A stretch of DNA of 64,000 nt from Mariannaea sp. PMI_226 (Eukaryota > Ascomycota > Sordariomycetes > Hypocreales > Nectriaceae): positions 992,001 through 1,056,000 of the forward strand of contig JANFOG010000007.1 of the NCBI GenBank assembly GCA_024336345.1, read 5' to 3'. The position numbers were made by a program, and so were the translations under genes. Each line of letters begins with the position of its first letter. Position 1 is the stretch's first letter. This document shows positions 41,230 through 54,142 of the stretch, one piece after another. The notes below the pieces were generated by a model, which was not told the DNA's origin, searched no databases, and worked only from the letters and a program-made list of their open reading frames with translations.

Positions 41230-42465
41230 GGCGAGTATTTAGAAGTCTGAATACAAAGCTGTCGAAAATTGACCTTGAGTGCTGAGCAAGGAAACGAAGG
41301 ACAAGGGACTGGATTTCGCGGGGACATCAAGGCTCCGATTTCTAGGAATAATGTTTGGTCGATTGGCCATCGTTTTAGGCGCCTCTCTCCACTGTAGGCA
41401 CCGACCTGAAAATAACACGGCGGCTTCGTCGCGTGGGTCAGATTCGGCCGCAGCGCTTGCTGAAGCAACAGTAGAGGTTCTGGGGGAGAATCTTACCTAT
41501 GCTATAACTAAGGCTAGATAGGTACCTAGGCAACTAAGTAGGAAGTCAGCCAGCTTCCTGTCGCAAAGGCGCAAAGGCGCAAAAGCGCAATTCCAAAGCA
41601 GTACAGTGGTTGGCCCCTTCTGGGTTGCCCAATTACAGTGGCCTAGGCATTGACCAACTAAATCACTTTCAGCAGGCCAATGCTCTGTCCTGTCCATGCA
41701 GTGAATTAATCTATGTGCACTCGCTCAGATCATGCAAATAGCAGTCGAACAAAGATTCAATCTTTCCCCCATTGCTACCTGTTTCTCCCTGCCCCATCGC
41801 TCATAAATTCTGCTTGGGCTTCTGTCACTTTATTGCTGGAAGATTCGGCCCTCCAGGGCTTTTACTCAACATGCTAGACTGGAGGGTCGAGAATACTATG
41901 ACAGCACTCTTGGAGCGTGTCCGTGATGTTCCACACAAACTCCAAGGCTCACAGTTCCTCGTGCGATACCCATGGGGGTGGCCTGGAGTTCAGAGTCAAG
42001 AGCAGACTTAATAAATCTATCTCTGAGTGTGGCTGCAAAGCAATGGTAATTTAGTGCTACTACTTTTTAATAACCTCTGAGCCAGCGATGGGTTATCAAC
42101 ACTCGATTGTATCGGAAGCCTGCATAGGAAGCTCCATAGGTAGGTGGGTAAGGCGATGCAATACAAGTAAAATGGTGCAAATTTCCATTTCAATCAATTT
42201 CAGCTTTTATTTTTTATAGCCGCTCGACTCGAAAGGTTAATACTAAACTTATGCAACATTTTAAGCGGCTTAATATCGCCAAAGAGGCCCTGGATCTTGA
42301 AACAAAGAGGTACAAAGCAGCATCATTGGAGAGGTTCACCATCGTCACATGGAATTTCCATACTATTGTTTTAATTTTATAGAAAACCACAAAAAAATAT
42401 GATCGATTTTCGGTAAAAAATAAATCCTATCCATATAATTCAAATAACCCAAACAGGTTTCGGGA
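41230..42465. other. Intergenic region
   Basis: About 1.2 kb. It holds a short tandem repeat at 41562-41590 and AT-rich sequence downstream of the lipoxygenase stop (poly-A near 42392 and 42416). No gene. Confidence 0.4.
41562..41590. repeat. Short tandem repeat, unit GCGCAAAG
   Basis: CGCAAAGG is repeated with small variation about 3.5 times. Confidence 0.55.
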
Positions 42466-44719
42466 CTAAATCAAAATGGACACCGCAGTGTTGTTCGGGT
42501 CTAGGACATTGTATGGGATGCTCTTCTCGTCCATGTTCCTGCTGGTAACGTCAAACTGAACCTTGAGCTGGGCGAGATTGTCATAGAAATCCTTGCTGAT
42601 ATCTGAGATCTTTTGATCTTCTTCGTCCCCTCCACGATGTGCAAACCACTGGGAGTGTGCAAACATGGGAAGGTTTCGATCGCCGTACGCGCTGCCGACT
42701 TTGAAGCTGAGCAGCCAGGGGAGTTGCACCGCCAGGAGCCATTGTCTCTGCCGTCCAACAGGTAGCGCATTCAACAAGCTCTTTTCAGTGTACTTGTTGA
42801 GTTCATCGAGGCTCTTGGGCAGTGCGCTGCATAGACATGGCGGCTTGGCCAGTACAAATGCTTGGTAAAAGTTCTGAAGATAATTGACGGCGCTGTGAAA
42901 TGGTGCTGCAATGTGAATACACATTGTAATGGCATCACATAGCTCATCCAGCGTCTGGACTGTTGGGAAGCTCTTGATCCAGCCATTTGTCTGGATTTCT
43001 TTGCACCAGTCTTGAATGTTCTGGTCTTCGCTAACCATCTTGTCTCCCGTGTCCTTGTCGTACTGAACCAGAAGCATATCCATGACGTATGCCCTGATGC
43101 ATTGCCACATTGCGAGCATATTCTTTGCATATGCATAGTTCTTGTACTTCTTGTCAGACAAACCCTGTTCCGTGCCGGGGAACCCTCGTCGCTTCAGGTC
43201 ATTTGGGACGTAGTTTTCAACATAGTCAAAGTTCTCAAACTCGTGCCTGATCAAAGCATAGATGTATTCAGGCTTCAGCCCAACAAGGTCTTTGATGACT
43301 TGAGGCACCAGCGTAGATCTTGCCGCCGCGTTGAGCGACAGTGTCTTGAACCAGTGTGGCTCAAGAAGCTTGAACACAATGTGGTCCATCGGGATTGATC
43401 GATGAGTTGCGACAATCAGCGCCTCTTCAATCAGATGTGCTCGAGTAAGATGAACACTGACTTCGTGGCGAATCCAATCAGAGACTTGGGCACAGGTCTT
43501 TGCATATCGCCAAGCCCAGTCGCCCTCTTCTTTATCAGACGGATCAGTGGGCAACTTTCTTTGGTTAAAGATAGTGACCGAGTCTTTCATGCTGGTCTTG
43601 TAGTCGCAGACGATGGCAATGGGGTGCAGCTTTCCATCTGGGTGCAACTGGAAGAGCGTCACCGCTGCGCAAGCCCAGTTATCGTCCGAAACATGCTCCT
43701 TATGGAAGAGCTCTTCGTCAGGCTGAGCTCCGACCGCTTTGCGGAAATAGCGACAATCTTGAACAAAGAGCGAAGATGGCTCAGTTTTGGGAAGAGTTCG
43801 CGCCCAGTAATCATAACCACATCTCTTTGCAGTCTCGATGAACTCGTTTAGTAACTCCTCGGGAATTTTCTCAATCGTCGTTGGGTTAGTCCCCGTGAAC
43901 GACTGATCAGCAAAGCGGCGGTCACTATACCAGTCCGGTAGCAGGCCTATATTAGCCCCCGCTTCAATGTCGGTTCCAGATTTGCGATGAAGTTTGTTGT
44001 AGATTTCGTAGGCTTTGATGGTAGAGCCTTGATTTGGTGCATCTACGATGCTTCCATTGAATACATCCAATCCCTTTGAGATCAGTGCAGCGGTCTTGCC
44101 TATGAAGCTGTCGGGAATCACTTGGGCTATCAAGAGCCCGGTTTCTGTGAGACCTAAGGCGTTGAAGATAGCCAAAGTGGATACGTCCTCTTTGGGTGGA
44201 ATATGTTCGAGGTGGGGAGGATACTGAGCAATTGAACCGTCTGCATTCTTTGGATAAGCTGAGTATTGGAAGATCCTTTTCTTGGATGCAAGCTCAGCAA
44301 GGCGAGGCAGAGTAGGCTCTATCTGCAAAACGTCGAAGTAAGACTCAAAGCTAGATAATAACGTTATTACGAGATCTCAATAAACTGGAGTTAACTCAGT
44401 CCTACCTTCGCTCTATTCGACTATAGGCATGAGTTAATGCAGCCTGGGTTCCAGCATATGTTCCTTTTGTGATATTTCCATTGCCAGTCGTCGGGTCCCG
44501 CTCAAGATGCTTGAGGTTTGGCATCACGTATAAACCCAACTTCACGAGTTCTCCATTGAAAACGCCAGGGTCGATGTCGACGAACGACACATCTTTGATA
44601 GTTGTGCCGGGTTCGCTTTGACTTGCTTCAGCGGTGGGGTTCTTCAGTATCTCCTCCGGTGTAGGAGCGGCTGGGGCATTCGGTGGTCGCACCGGAAGAA
44701 TAGCATCAATGGAAACCAT
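42466..44719 (-). CDS. Lipoxygenase (iron-type, no PLAT domain)
   Basis: Two exons (44719-44406, 44350-42466) give 732 residues. The lipoxygenase core is complete: FADQSFTGTNPTTIEKIP, then the metal-binding helix with HLTRAH (His405 and His410, H-x4-H) followed by HLIEEALIVATHRSIP. HSAVNYLQ supplies the third His (590) and Asn594, and the chain ends in VSILI with C-terminal Ile732. The C-terminal Ile is the usual fifth ligand of iron lipoxygenases; some fungal manganese enzymes end in Val. There is no N-terminal PLAT/beta-barrel domain, as in other fungal members, and no signal peptide, so it is intracellular. It adds O2 to polyunsaturated fatty acids to make hydroperoxides, precursors of signalling oxylipins. 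Regiochemistry cannot be read. Confidence 0.93.
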
Positions 44720-46879
44720 AGTCGCAGATGAACGCAAGTTTTCAGTAGAGCCTCTTGGATGTATACAATTGAGATCAAGAGACAGTGCAAATACTTTCTT
44801 AATAGGAGTTGAAAAACATTAGTGATCAGGAGAATGTACACCCACAGACACATATATATACTCAGAGTTATTATCGGCACCTCCTGGAGTGTTTCGCTAT
44901 TTACTGATCACAGTCAGCAGTCCTCCGTGCGGTTCTCTGAAGCAGCTCACTCCGAAATACTCAGGTGCTCATACAACTATCCAGTCTGAGACCTGTCTCC
45001 AATGACGCCAATGACATTGCACGGAACGAGCACATTTCCCAAAGTAGGGTATGACGGAAGAGTCTAGACCATGTCCAAAAGTACAGCACTCACTTTGCCG
45101 CTTCTAAGAAACATTTGCTTCTCTACCAGTCGATGGCCTATGGCCTACCGACCTTCGAGTGGAGCTGGTCTAAATCTCGGGATGAACGCTGCTAATGCGG
45201 GTTTGCCCTGAGCTACCTTGAGCTACTAAGTTCGCCAATTCATTACAATCTGCTGTGAAACGAAGTACACTATTTTCAATATAGTCACTAATTCCAATAA
45301 ATTTCACTATATGGCTGTACCTAAGGCTGCCAAACTAAAAAATATTGAGTCTACCATTTTAAAGTATTCACGAAACTACGGATGATGATGTTGGCCCTAT
45401 TTACGCCACTACGTCATATTATCAACAGTACCGTAATAGTGCGGTGAATCATTGAATTGAGATATCTGCAACAAAGATGCCTATTGGAGATATAGGCATC
45501 TGATGTGGCCGACATGAACACGAAGTCAGCAAGGGAAGATTATCTGACGTGAGGATCTTCGTGCCTACATAGTGACGGCCCGATGAGTGAGCACAGCCCC
45601 ACGACCTGATCCGAATATCGAGTCTCGCAAAAGAGCCTCACGCCGACATTTCGAGCTACTAAGGCCCCGTAAGACTATGAATTTAAGGCGGTGGACATCT
45701 GGAGTCTATAATTCCAAAAGCAGACGAGGCGACCTCAGCCCTCGGGTAAGCAGCCCGGCGGGCACCATTGGCATTGCCACAAGCCACAAGATCTTCATTA
45801 TGTCCCGCGGGAACTCGTCGCCGCCGATTATCTGACTTCTTATGACGACCCTGATTTTTCATCTGACTTCTCTCGTACTACCTGACACCGAAAGCTGTGT
45901 GATGTTCCGCAATCCCCGAACCGAATATGTTATGTACACTCCTATCGCGGTGAATAGCTCGGGGAGTTGTAAGAGTGTGACGGGATTCGATTTGAAAGTC
46001 AAACAGAGCCACACAATGGATATTATGCGAAATGTAAATGAGACGTACCTCGAATTGCCAACAATAAGCGATGTCGTATCTCAGTCAGAGACAATTATTT
46101 TCCCAGCTTCGATGTACGTGTTGTACAGGTCTGCCTACCATCTCAAGGGGATACATAGTATGACGTATAGTAGATGTACTGTGAAGGGCATATTGGCTCA
46201 AGGTTTACAGGGGCATTTGGAGATCCTAGTAGAAGATTCCCATGTCAATAGTTGTGCTCTGAAGCTGAGTGGTAGGATGTAAACTGTTCATTTGGACGCT
46301 CCCTTCATCCAACAGAAGACAGCTGTTGATGGCACTAGCACCCCGCCGCGCTTCCGCTATGATAAATAACCAAGACGTCGAGTTGCCCAATTGAAAGCGT
46401 AGGAGTGTGTAGCGGCAACGATCAAGCTTTGAAACGGCCATAAGGATCTTCTGGTCTCGGTTGGTCCATGACAGGATTAAAATGTGAGACAGTGCTGACG
46501 ACACTTGATACTGTCTCTAACGGTAGGGAAAAGAAAGAAAGAAAGAAGAAAAAGAACCGAAAAGGAGCGGGGAAGGGGTCGTACACCGTAACGTCAAAAC
46601 GCAGTTTAGTAACTCTGCGCCGCTTGGGACTGAACGAGTTCTGCAGTACGAGACTGTGCTGTGACAGACTTCACTAGTTGTTGATGGTGTATTCACATTC
46701 TCTCGATCATGCAATCCCCCCAATTGTGATTATTAAATGTTTGCATATTATTATAATTCGAATCAGCAGTTTCTTGAGACTCGGTTCAATTATCATGATT
46801 TGAACCAACGGAGAGATATATCCTTGAAGGATAATGCGAGAAGCGGGAGAATTTTATCCGGTTTCGAACTGATGCTACT
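44720..46879. other. Long intergenic region
   Basis: About 2.2 kb covering the lipoxygenase promoter and the 3' flank of the Zn2Cys6 gene. A plus-strand frame at 45842-46282 (146 codons) has no domain, compositional or splice support. Otherwise AT-rich with nothing recognisable. Confidence 0.4.
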
Positions 46880-48134
46880 TCAGTAGCTCTCGGGCACCCA
46901 GCCAATCTCTTCAATGGGCCATCTGATCCATAGCCTATACTCATCATTCAGCAGCATGTAGATTCTTCTAATCAGATGTACCCCCCAGCCTTCGAGCCAC
47001 CAATACCTCTCGAGCTGTTTCAGCAAGACAGAAAAGTAGGCAAGAACACAAAGAGCTTCGTTGTCGGCATTCTTCAACAGCTCCAGGTACTCGTCGCTGA
47101 TTTTAAACAGCCAAGTGTAGAATCCTCTCAGCTTATCGTGCTCCGAGAATCTAGTGCTGCTGAAGGTGTAGCTGCGTTTGAGCGCATCCATCGCCTCCTG
47201 GAGGACAGCTTGCTTTCGTTCCTCTCGCGAGGTCAACGAGCGGATGCCCACCTCGAGTTGATTGAGAGCCTCATTATCCTCCGGAGAATGGGCTTTCCAG
47301 AAATCAAGGCTCTCATCTGTTGTCCGATAAATCAATGAGACAGGTGAATTTCGAATAGCACTCTCTGCCTCGTCGATCAAGGCATCCATGCCTCGCAGAA
47401 GGTAAAGCCACTCCGGAATAACGCCATTATTGCCAATCACTAGCATATCTTCCTCTCTTTTGGGTCTTGCGAGGCAGAAAAAGAGGGTCAGTACTCCGAA
47501 CAAGAACAAGTTGCTTCCATTTTGGGGTGCAATCCCGGGGATGAGCGGGAGCGCTTGTTCCAAGGAGGCGGCATGATAGTGAGTTGCCTGGGAAAGCAGC
47601 TGATCTCTCCTCGCAGGGTTATAGCGGCCCATATGCAATGCTGCAAGGCCGAGGACGCCGTCGAGGATGTAGCGTGTTGAGAACCCAATTTGGGGGACAA
47701 GGACCCGCCATAGCTCCCTTACCTGCGGTTCCGTGGTCAATGTTGCACACGTTGATATGGTAAAATGATGCAGCAGTTCGAGCTCTAGAGTCGCTGAAGT
47801 GATAGATGGGGTCATCTGTCCCTGGGGTTGAAGAAAATCGCATCGTATCCCCCGTTTAATGCAGTTTAGACACGATGGGTGCTGTTCATCACACTGCAAA
47901 AATGCACATCAGTACCAGAGTCGCCAGTTATTAGAGCCAATCAGAAGTGCAGCATGCTCCCTCCCCCCCTCTGCATTGCATGAATAAGTGTAACACATCT
48001 TTATCGATAGATTCGACGTATTGAGAGATTAGACTCACCTTCACCTTTCTTGCCTTGCAGGACTGGCAACCTCTGCGGGATTTAGTGCGCCATTTCCGCC
48101 GCGTAGCGGGCGCAGAGTCTCGACTGTCACTCAT
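46880..48134 (-). CDS. Zn(II)2Cys6 transcription factor (Upc2-like class)
   Basis: Two exons (48134-48039, 47893-46880) give 369 residues. The 145-nt intron interrupts the zinc cluster immediately before its third cysteine. The cluster is C23-x2-C26-x6-C33-x6-C40-x2-C43-x6-C50, preceded by a basic stretch (RRKWRTKSRRG). The remainder (ELELLHHFTISTCATL, then YILDGVLGLAALHMGRYNP) is the short regulatory domain seen in the Upc2/sterol-uptake-control-like class, where LxHxxxST near the start and LxxALAALHLA-type helices are typical. It is a nuclear activator or repressor; its target is unknown. The C-terminus ends WVPESY, a complete end. Confidence 0.88.
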
Positions 48135-49011
48135 TTCAATGCAATTCAGGATTATTCAAGGATCAGGAGCTGTATCGTGAGACAAGATATGGCCATATTT
48201 CCTCCATGTTAGGTCAGACGTTGCTCATTCTGCCGGGCTTTGGTATCAACTAAGTACGTATGTAGCTTAGATGGGTGTGCGTCCTCACGAAATCCAAGCC
48301 CGACGAACGCGGATAGGCGAGATATCCGAGCTGACCCTGGTCGTATTTAATTAGCCGTTGCCCCTCAATAACGTAGTCGTACCTACATATCATAGCACAG
48401 ACGTACTGCGCTTGCACTACCTTCGGTTTGCACGAAGAAAGTCGTAAGTATTTTGAAAAATTGAATCTATTGAAATCGATCGAGACTCTTACGATCAGCT
48501 AGGTTGGGTAGGTAGAACGAACTTGGCTACACACAGGTTCTTTTTTTCTAGCAGGTGTACCGCAAATTTGCCAACGGCCCGATTATGAGTGAACGAAAAG
48601 TCTAGACAATATACTTCCGTTCACGTTGTGTAGCCATCCTCGTTTTTTTGCCGTGACAAGCCAATAGAGCAACTCAAGGAAAGAATGTTATCGCATCGCT
48701 CTAAAGCCTAGATCTAGGGGGGGGGGTTCCCGTTTTAAAATCCAAAAAGGCAATAAAAAATGTTGTCGTCAGTTGAAAATCGGCAGTCCATTGGCATGAG
48801 CTATCACAGAACGCAATAGCTCGTCTTGGCCAACTTTCCAATTCGATCGGCGGTTCCGCAAATCGCACTGCTTCCATAAACCCCAGAATCAAAAGTGTTT
48901 CCCATAAGTGCCTTCACCTGGCTCAAGGAACCAGTAAGCAAGCACTTTATTGTACAACGCAACGTTTGCCTCATCATGAATCGGGCAAAAAGTCTTTCCG
49001 TCATCCATTGA
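48135..49011. other. Intergenic region
   Basis: About 0.9 kb, promoter of the Zn2Cys6 gene and 3' flank of the ammonium transporter gene. It has a G tract at 48718-48727. No gene. Confidence 0.4.
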
Positions 49012-50656
49012 TTACGCCAGTTCAAGTGATCCACCATCATGAGGACAGTAGTCGTCCTCATCAGGATGCTGATATTCACACAAAGTCTCCTCTGTTTCGT
49101 GGGTGTCCAAGCCTGCAGCAACGTGCCTGTAGAGTCTCGTTAGATACTTCGTTTTCTCTGCTATATTGTACTCAATAGACTTACTTGTCGACAGCCAGCA
49201 CCTCGAGGCCAGGGATGCAGTCAATCAAAGCAATAATAGCAAAGGAGCCGAAACCAGCCCAGATCAAACCCGTCAGGGCTTCGGCAATTTGAATTCCTAA
49301 TTGCTTCACATTGCCATCAAAGAAAACACCGCCGACGATCTCAACACCCCCGTATGCCGCAACCTCCTTTTGCGCAAAGAGGCCTGTGCAAATGGTTGCT
49401 GCGATGCCCCCAACACAGTGCGTAGCAAAGGTATCGCCATTGTCGACCCATCGCCAGCGTCGTGCTGTATCAGTAAACTTGATGCGCAGGGCTTGTCGGC
49501 AGAGAAGGGCTCCAAACATTCCAAGGAAGAATGAAGTGTTGAGATCGATGAATCCTGCAGCGGGAGTGATCATGACCAGACCGGATATTGCACCCATGAA
49601 GATGGAATCAATCGACCAACGGCCCGTCTCAAAATAGTTCATCAGAGCCCAGGTCAGGGCGCCTGATGAAGCACAGAGGTTCGTGACAGCCAGAGCCATG
49701 ACGGATTGAAAGGAGAGAGTGAGTGTGGTACCGGCATCGAATGCCAACCATGAACCCCAGATGATTATCATCGACAGTAGCTGGAAGAAAGAATTTCCAG
49801 GCCGATGGAGGCGGATATGCGCAGGCGTCCTAGTGGTAGATCTGCGCGAACGGAAGATGGGATACGAAAGATAGACACTAATGGCTGTGGCAGTTGCGCC
49901 AGAGCAGATGTGGACGGGCGTGCCTATTATCATAAAATGGTGAGCAGGTAGTGTTATGCTGTTAGATACCAGATTGAGTATTACCTCCTGCGAAATCCAG
50001 AACGCCCAAGGTCTCTCCAAGAAACCCTCCACCCCAGACCATATGCGCTAATGGGCAGTATATGAAGGTGGACCATAACTACACGTGAAAACAAGGTATC
50101 AGTGATCCATGGCTTCAGATGCAGGAATAAAAGGGAAAAAGGGGAGGGAATGGTCACATACAAAGATGAATGGAATAATGGGAAGAAGCCTTCCTCGCTC
50201 GCAAAATCCGCCGACTGCAATGGCGCAGACGGTTGCTTCAAAGACAAGCTGAAACTGACTGAATAGAATTGCCGGGATAGTACCAATGGGTTGGGCCAAG
50301 ACGCCTCGATGAAAGAGATGAGAGAGGTCTCCAAACACGTATTCGCCCTCGCCGTACGCCAACGTGTATCCGACGATCCACCACTGGATGGAGCAGGTCA
50401 TGATGACCAGGACCGCTGGGATGGCACTGGCGAGGCCATTGAACCTCCATGAATATCCTCCATATGCTATACCAACCTGGTCGTGATATCAGCCCATAGT
50501 CACTTGTTGCAGCATAATCACAGTTGCGACGCGCTCATGTGGACAGGTAAGACTTACCGTGGGGACAATTGTCCAGCAGATACAAGTACAGACAATGATG
50601 AATAGGGTGTCTGTCTTGTCGCAATTCTCCCAGTCTTTCAGCACTGAGTCAATCAT
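49012..50656 (-). CDS. Ammonium transporter (Amt/Mep family)
   Basis: Five exons (50656-50558, 50476-50162, 50078-49985, 49923-49185, 49126-49012) give 453 residues, normal for fungal Mep proteins. Eleven membrane spans are expected. Family landmarks: [52 protein letters not shown], and [19 protein letters not shown] with pore His174. The [15 protein letters not shown] segment follows, then [21 protein letters not shown] with the second pore His338, and an acidic cytosolic tail. Both histidines of the twin-His conduction pore are present, so transport is expected. It imports ammonium at the plasma membrane. Fungal homologues are de-repressed under nitrogen limitation by GATA factors, and the promoter carries such sites (50902-50989). 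Confidence 0.94.
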
Positions 50657-52018
50657 GATGATATGCTGACTGGGCACGCAGATAACCTCCCTTGGGTGAG
50701 ATTGTCCTCGCGGGGCTTGAACAGATTAGGGAGGGCATATTGACTTCCAGGAGGGAAGCTTGTATATATGTCAATCACCCCCGCATTTTTTATTCATTCC
50801 CTAGGGGTATCGGAATCTCACTGACGCAGTGTCTACGACAGTAATTACCTCGTGCACCCCCAGAACCCCCAGGCAATCCTCGTGCATACTTCCGGAACAA
50901 CAGATAAGAAGCTTGGCCCAATAGGTAGGCATATCTGGGCATTTTGTTTCGAATACCGATTAGCGTTATCGGAGGACTATCTCTTATCTGTAATCGGTTA
51001 GTGAGCTAGCTTCACTGCGCCACAGAGATTTCCTGTGTGGTGATATGGTGTGGCGCACCAGTCTAGCTGTAGGGTAAGGTATAATGTATTGAATACCAAT
51101 GTTGGGACACGGCAGTTGAATATGTATCTAGGGCAAAGGCACCAGGTAAGCAGTAGCTCATCATGACTTGAATTAATTTTGTTGTATTGTGTCCGTCTGA
51201 TACGCTTCTCTTTTATCGGAGCTATGTCATCCGTGCTTACGGCTTGCTCTGAATATATGTTTCACCGTTGCTTCTGAGGCTGACAAAGAAGAATCAGAAT
51301 TTTTTTTGGCCAACGTCAACCCACGTAAGATTAACAAGATCAGCTCATTCGACTTTGTCAACCAAGCTTCTCAAAGCAAATACACCTTCTCACTCAGGCT
51401 AGAAATTATAATCACAAATACCGTATTCCATTATTCGCAACGAAATGAACAAATTGGACAGATATCATGTGACGTCATACTCAAAATGACGCGGCGCACG
51501 TCAGTTGAGCCTCCCACTTTACGCGTCCTGGACATGCCCCTCTTGTTCTCACCCCAAGGTACGGTACCTATCGTACAATTTCGTGTTCGGACAACAAAAA
51601 GCCTTCAGCCGAATGCACGTGGAAGCGCTGTGATTGCTTGCCTTTCGACTTGTTCCAGGCTCCAGCCCTGTGCATTGCATTGCCACCTCTGTCTTATTGG
51701 CTGCCAACTGCCACACGCTTTTGACCAGGTGGCTGGACTTGGAACCTGAGCCTCGTATCTGAACCTTGGACGGACACCCGGCGCGCCGCGGGACCCGCGT
51801 CGTTTGTATTTAATTCTCACACCATCTGCTTCACACGAGCGCGGCGGAACACGGCCAATGTGGATGGGCCATATCGATAGCTGGACTACGACTTGACGAT
51901 CTGTTCAAACCTCTTTCTTCTTCCCCCACATCTCGACCAACAGCCACCATTACTCACACTCACTTCATCGGTGGGCCCCATTTGCTTTGACCGCCATTCG
52001 TTTCCTCGCAAGCCCATC
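50657..52018. other. Divergent promoter region, ammonium transporter / amidase
   Basis: About 1.36 kb shared upstream region of two nitrogen-related genes. It carries the GATA-site group listed separately. The right part is a C/T-rich leader (51905-51960) before the amidase ATG. Confidence 0.5.
50902..50989. promoter_or_regulatory. Cluster of four HGATAR (GATA-factor) sites
   Basis: AGATAA at 50902-50907 on the plus strand. CGATAA (50966-50971), AGATAG (50977-50982) and AGATAA (50984-50989) are read on the minus strand, which is the strand of the transporter. They lie about 245-335 bp upstream of its ATG. HGATAR is the AreA/NIT2 consensus, and several closely spaced copies are what strong nitrogen-metabolite control needs. 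Confidence 0.5.
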
Positions 52019-54142
52019 ATGGAGCCAGCCACCAGCCCTCCGAATGCGTCAGGTCGGTACTTGAATTACCCAGAACCATGTCAAGGGTAAGTCTTTAACA
52101 AGGGGAGAAAAAGACTGTTACTATCCGTCAGCTAACGAAGAGGCTTTCGCTTCCGCAGGCCCAAAGTTCCTTACAATGGGAAAAAGCTGGCAAACCCCGT
52201 CCTCAAGGGCCGGATCCTGGTCATCGCAGCGTTCTTGTCAGTCTTCCTCCCTCCCCCCTTTTCTTCCTTGGTCTGCTGCTAGCTAACTCATTCTTCACAG
52301 CATGGAATGGTTGCGCTTCATCCGTGAAGCTGCCTGGAAGAATGCTGGTTTTGGATCCATCCGCAAGATTCGGGCACATATCGAGGATTTTGAGCCTCGG
52401 TATGAGCCCACTGTTATCCCGTTGCCAGAGCCGGCTGCTCAGTCTGACCAGCCTAATCCAAATGGAACGGCCAGCGCTCGTGCCGACAGGCTACACCAGG
52501 CCAAATTCTACTCCGTCTCCGACTATCACGCCATGTACTTGTCAGGCGAAATCACCCCTACCGATGTAGCCTTGGCACTGCTTCCCTTGATTCGCTGTGA
52601 AGAGGACGTTGCCGGAAAGCACTCGACTGCGTGGATGGACACCAAGGTCGACATGGTATTGAAAGCAGCTGAGGCTTCGACACTTCGGTATAAGAATAAC
52701 CAGCCGATTGGTATCTTAGATGGCGTTCCTACTGGAATCAAGGATGACTACGACTTTGACGGTTATGCGACAAGCATCGGATCTGTGAACGATTACGCCA
52801 CTGGTGTTCCTGGACATGATTCTATCACAAACTGGAGCGTACGGAAGTTGGAGGAGTCGGGTGCAGTCATCCTCGGAAAGCTCACTATGCATGAATTTGG
52901 CCTTGGTATGTTCTTTTTTTTTGTTGTCGCTCGCGTCCGTGAATAGTCTCGCGCAAAAGAGGTGTAGCTAGATGCCACCTCACTTATCTTTGAATGTTTG
53001 TCGATTCGAAACCATTTGCTAATTCCATCATAGATACAACAGGAAACAACCCTCATCATGGCACCCCTCTAAATCCGTTCAACCAAAAATACTATCCAGG
53101 CGGAAGCTCATCTGGTCCAGGCGTCGCGGTGGGCTCTGGGCTCATTCCGGTTGCGCTCGGAAGTGATGGCGGCGGTAGCATCCGTATTCCTTCGTCTTTT
53201 TGCTCTGTTTTTGGTCTCAAACCCAGCCATTCACGCGTGTCTTGCTACCCCGGCGCCAACCACGCTCCCACCTGCGCTGTTCAAGGCCCTCTAGCCGCCG
53301 ACATGCTCTCCCTAAAGGCCATATACAAGGTTCTCTCAGAGCCTCACAGCTCGACGCAGTTCCCGCCGCTCTCTCTTCAGCCTAAGCCCGTCATCTCCAA
53401 AGTACTTGGCATTCATCAGAAGTGGTTCGCACGTGCGGAGCCTGGAGTTCAAACTCTTGTTCGTAGTCTCGTCCAGAGATTATGCACCGACCATGACTAC
53501 AAGGTCATCGACATCGACATTCCTTTCCTCGAGGAAGGGCAAGTCGCCCATGCCTTGACTGTTCTCACCGATGCTGCGACTTTGGTTCCCGAGACAGGCA
53601 ACTTGACGGCCGCCAACAAGATTCTGCTTTCACTTGGCCGCACCACACCAGCAACCGATTACCTCCTTGCTCAGAAACTACGTGGACTTCTGATGCGACA
53701 TCTTGCATATCTCTGGAAGACATATCCCGGCATGCTCATCATCACACCAACAACCGCATGCGCTGGATGGCCCATTCTCGGGGGCCAGAGTGAACTTAAA
53801 TACGGTCTCAACGATGGAAATCGCACGATGGAAAGCATGGCATATGTCTGGCTCGCCAATTTCTGCGGTCTGCCTGCCATTACCGTGCCTGCTGGATACG
53901 TAATTCCCGAGGGTACCAAGAACGCCGGAGAAGTTGCGGACCAGTACACCATAGGAAAGGTACCGGTGGGTTTGATGGCAACCGGAGAGTGGTGTAGTGA
54001 GGAGGCCTTGCTCGAGTTTGGAGTTGATGCTGAGGCCGCTGGTGAGAGCATTAGGTGCAGGCCTCCGATTTGGGAGGACGTGATTTCCCTCGCAAAGAGA
54101 GAGGCCAATCTAAAGCGCATTGACGCTGGCGAAACGCCCTGA
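52019..54142 (+). CDS. Amidase (amidase-signature family)
   Basis: Four exons (52019-52086, 52159-52236, 52301-52905, 53034-54142) give 619 residues. The amidase signature is complete: GVPTGIKDDYDF with catalytic Lys196, GGSSSGPGVAVGSG (273-286) with the cis-Ser, and GSDGGGSIRIPSSFC with nucleophile Ser299. These form the Ser-cisSer-Lys triad. The N-terminal extension (about 1-110) is longer than in bacterial amidases and includes a short hydrophobic patch (RILVIAAFFMEWL), too short for a sure membrane anchor. Fungal relatives hydrolyse acetamide-type, fatty or aromatic amides to acid plus ammonia; the substrate is not readable. Sharing an upstream region with an ammonium transporter suggests a nitrogen-scavenging role. 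Confidence 0.92.

Noticed and set aside
45842..46282. Plus-strand open frame of 146 codons
   Set aside because: No domain, signal peptide, splice partner or leader, and it lies in AT-rich intergenic DNA. Most likely chance.
51306..51749. Plus-strand open frame of 147 codons before the amidase gene
   Set aside because: Composition shifts mid-frame, no motif is present, and the frame overlaps promoter-like sequence of the amidase gene.
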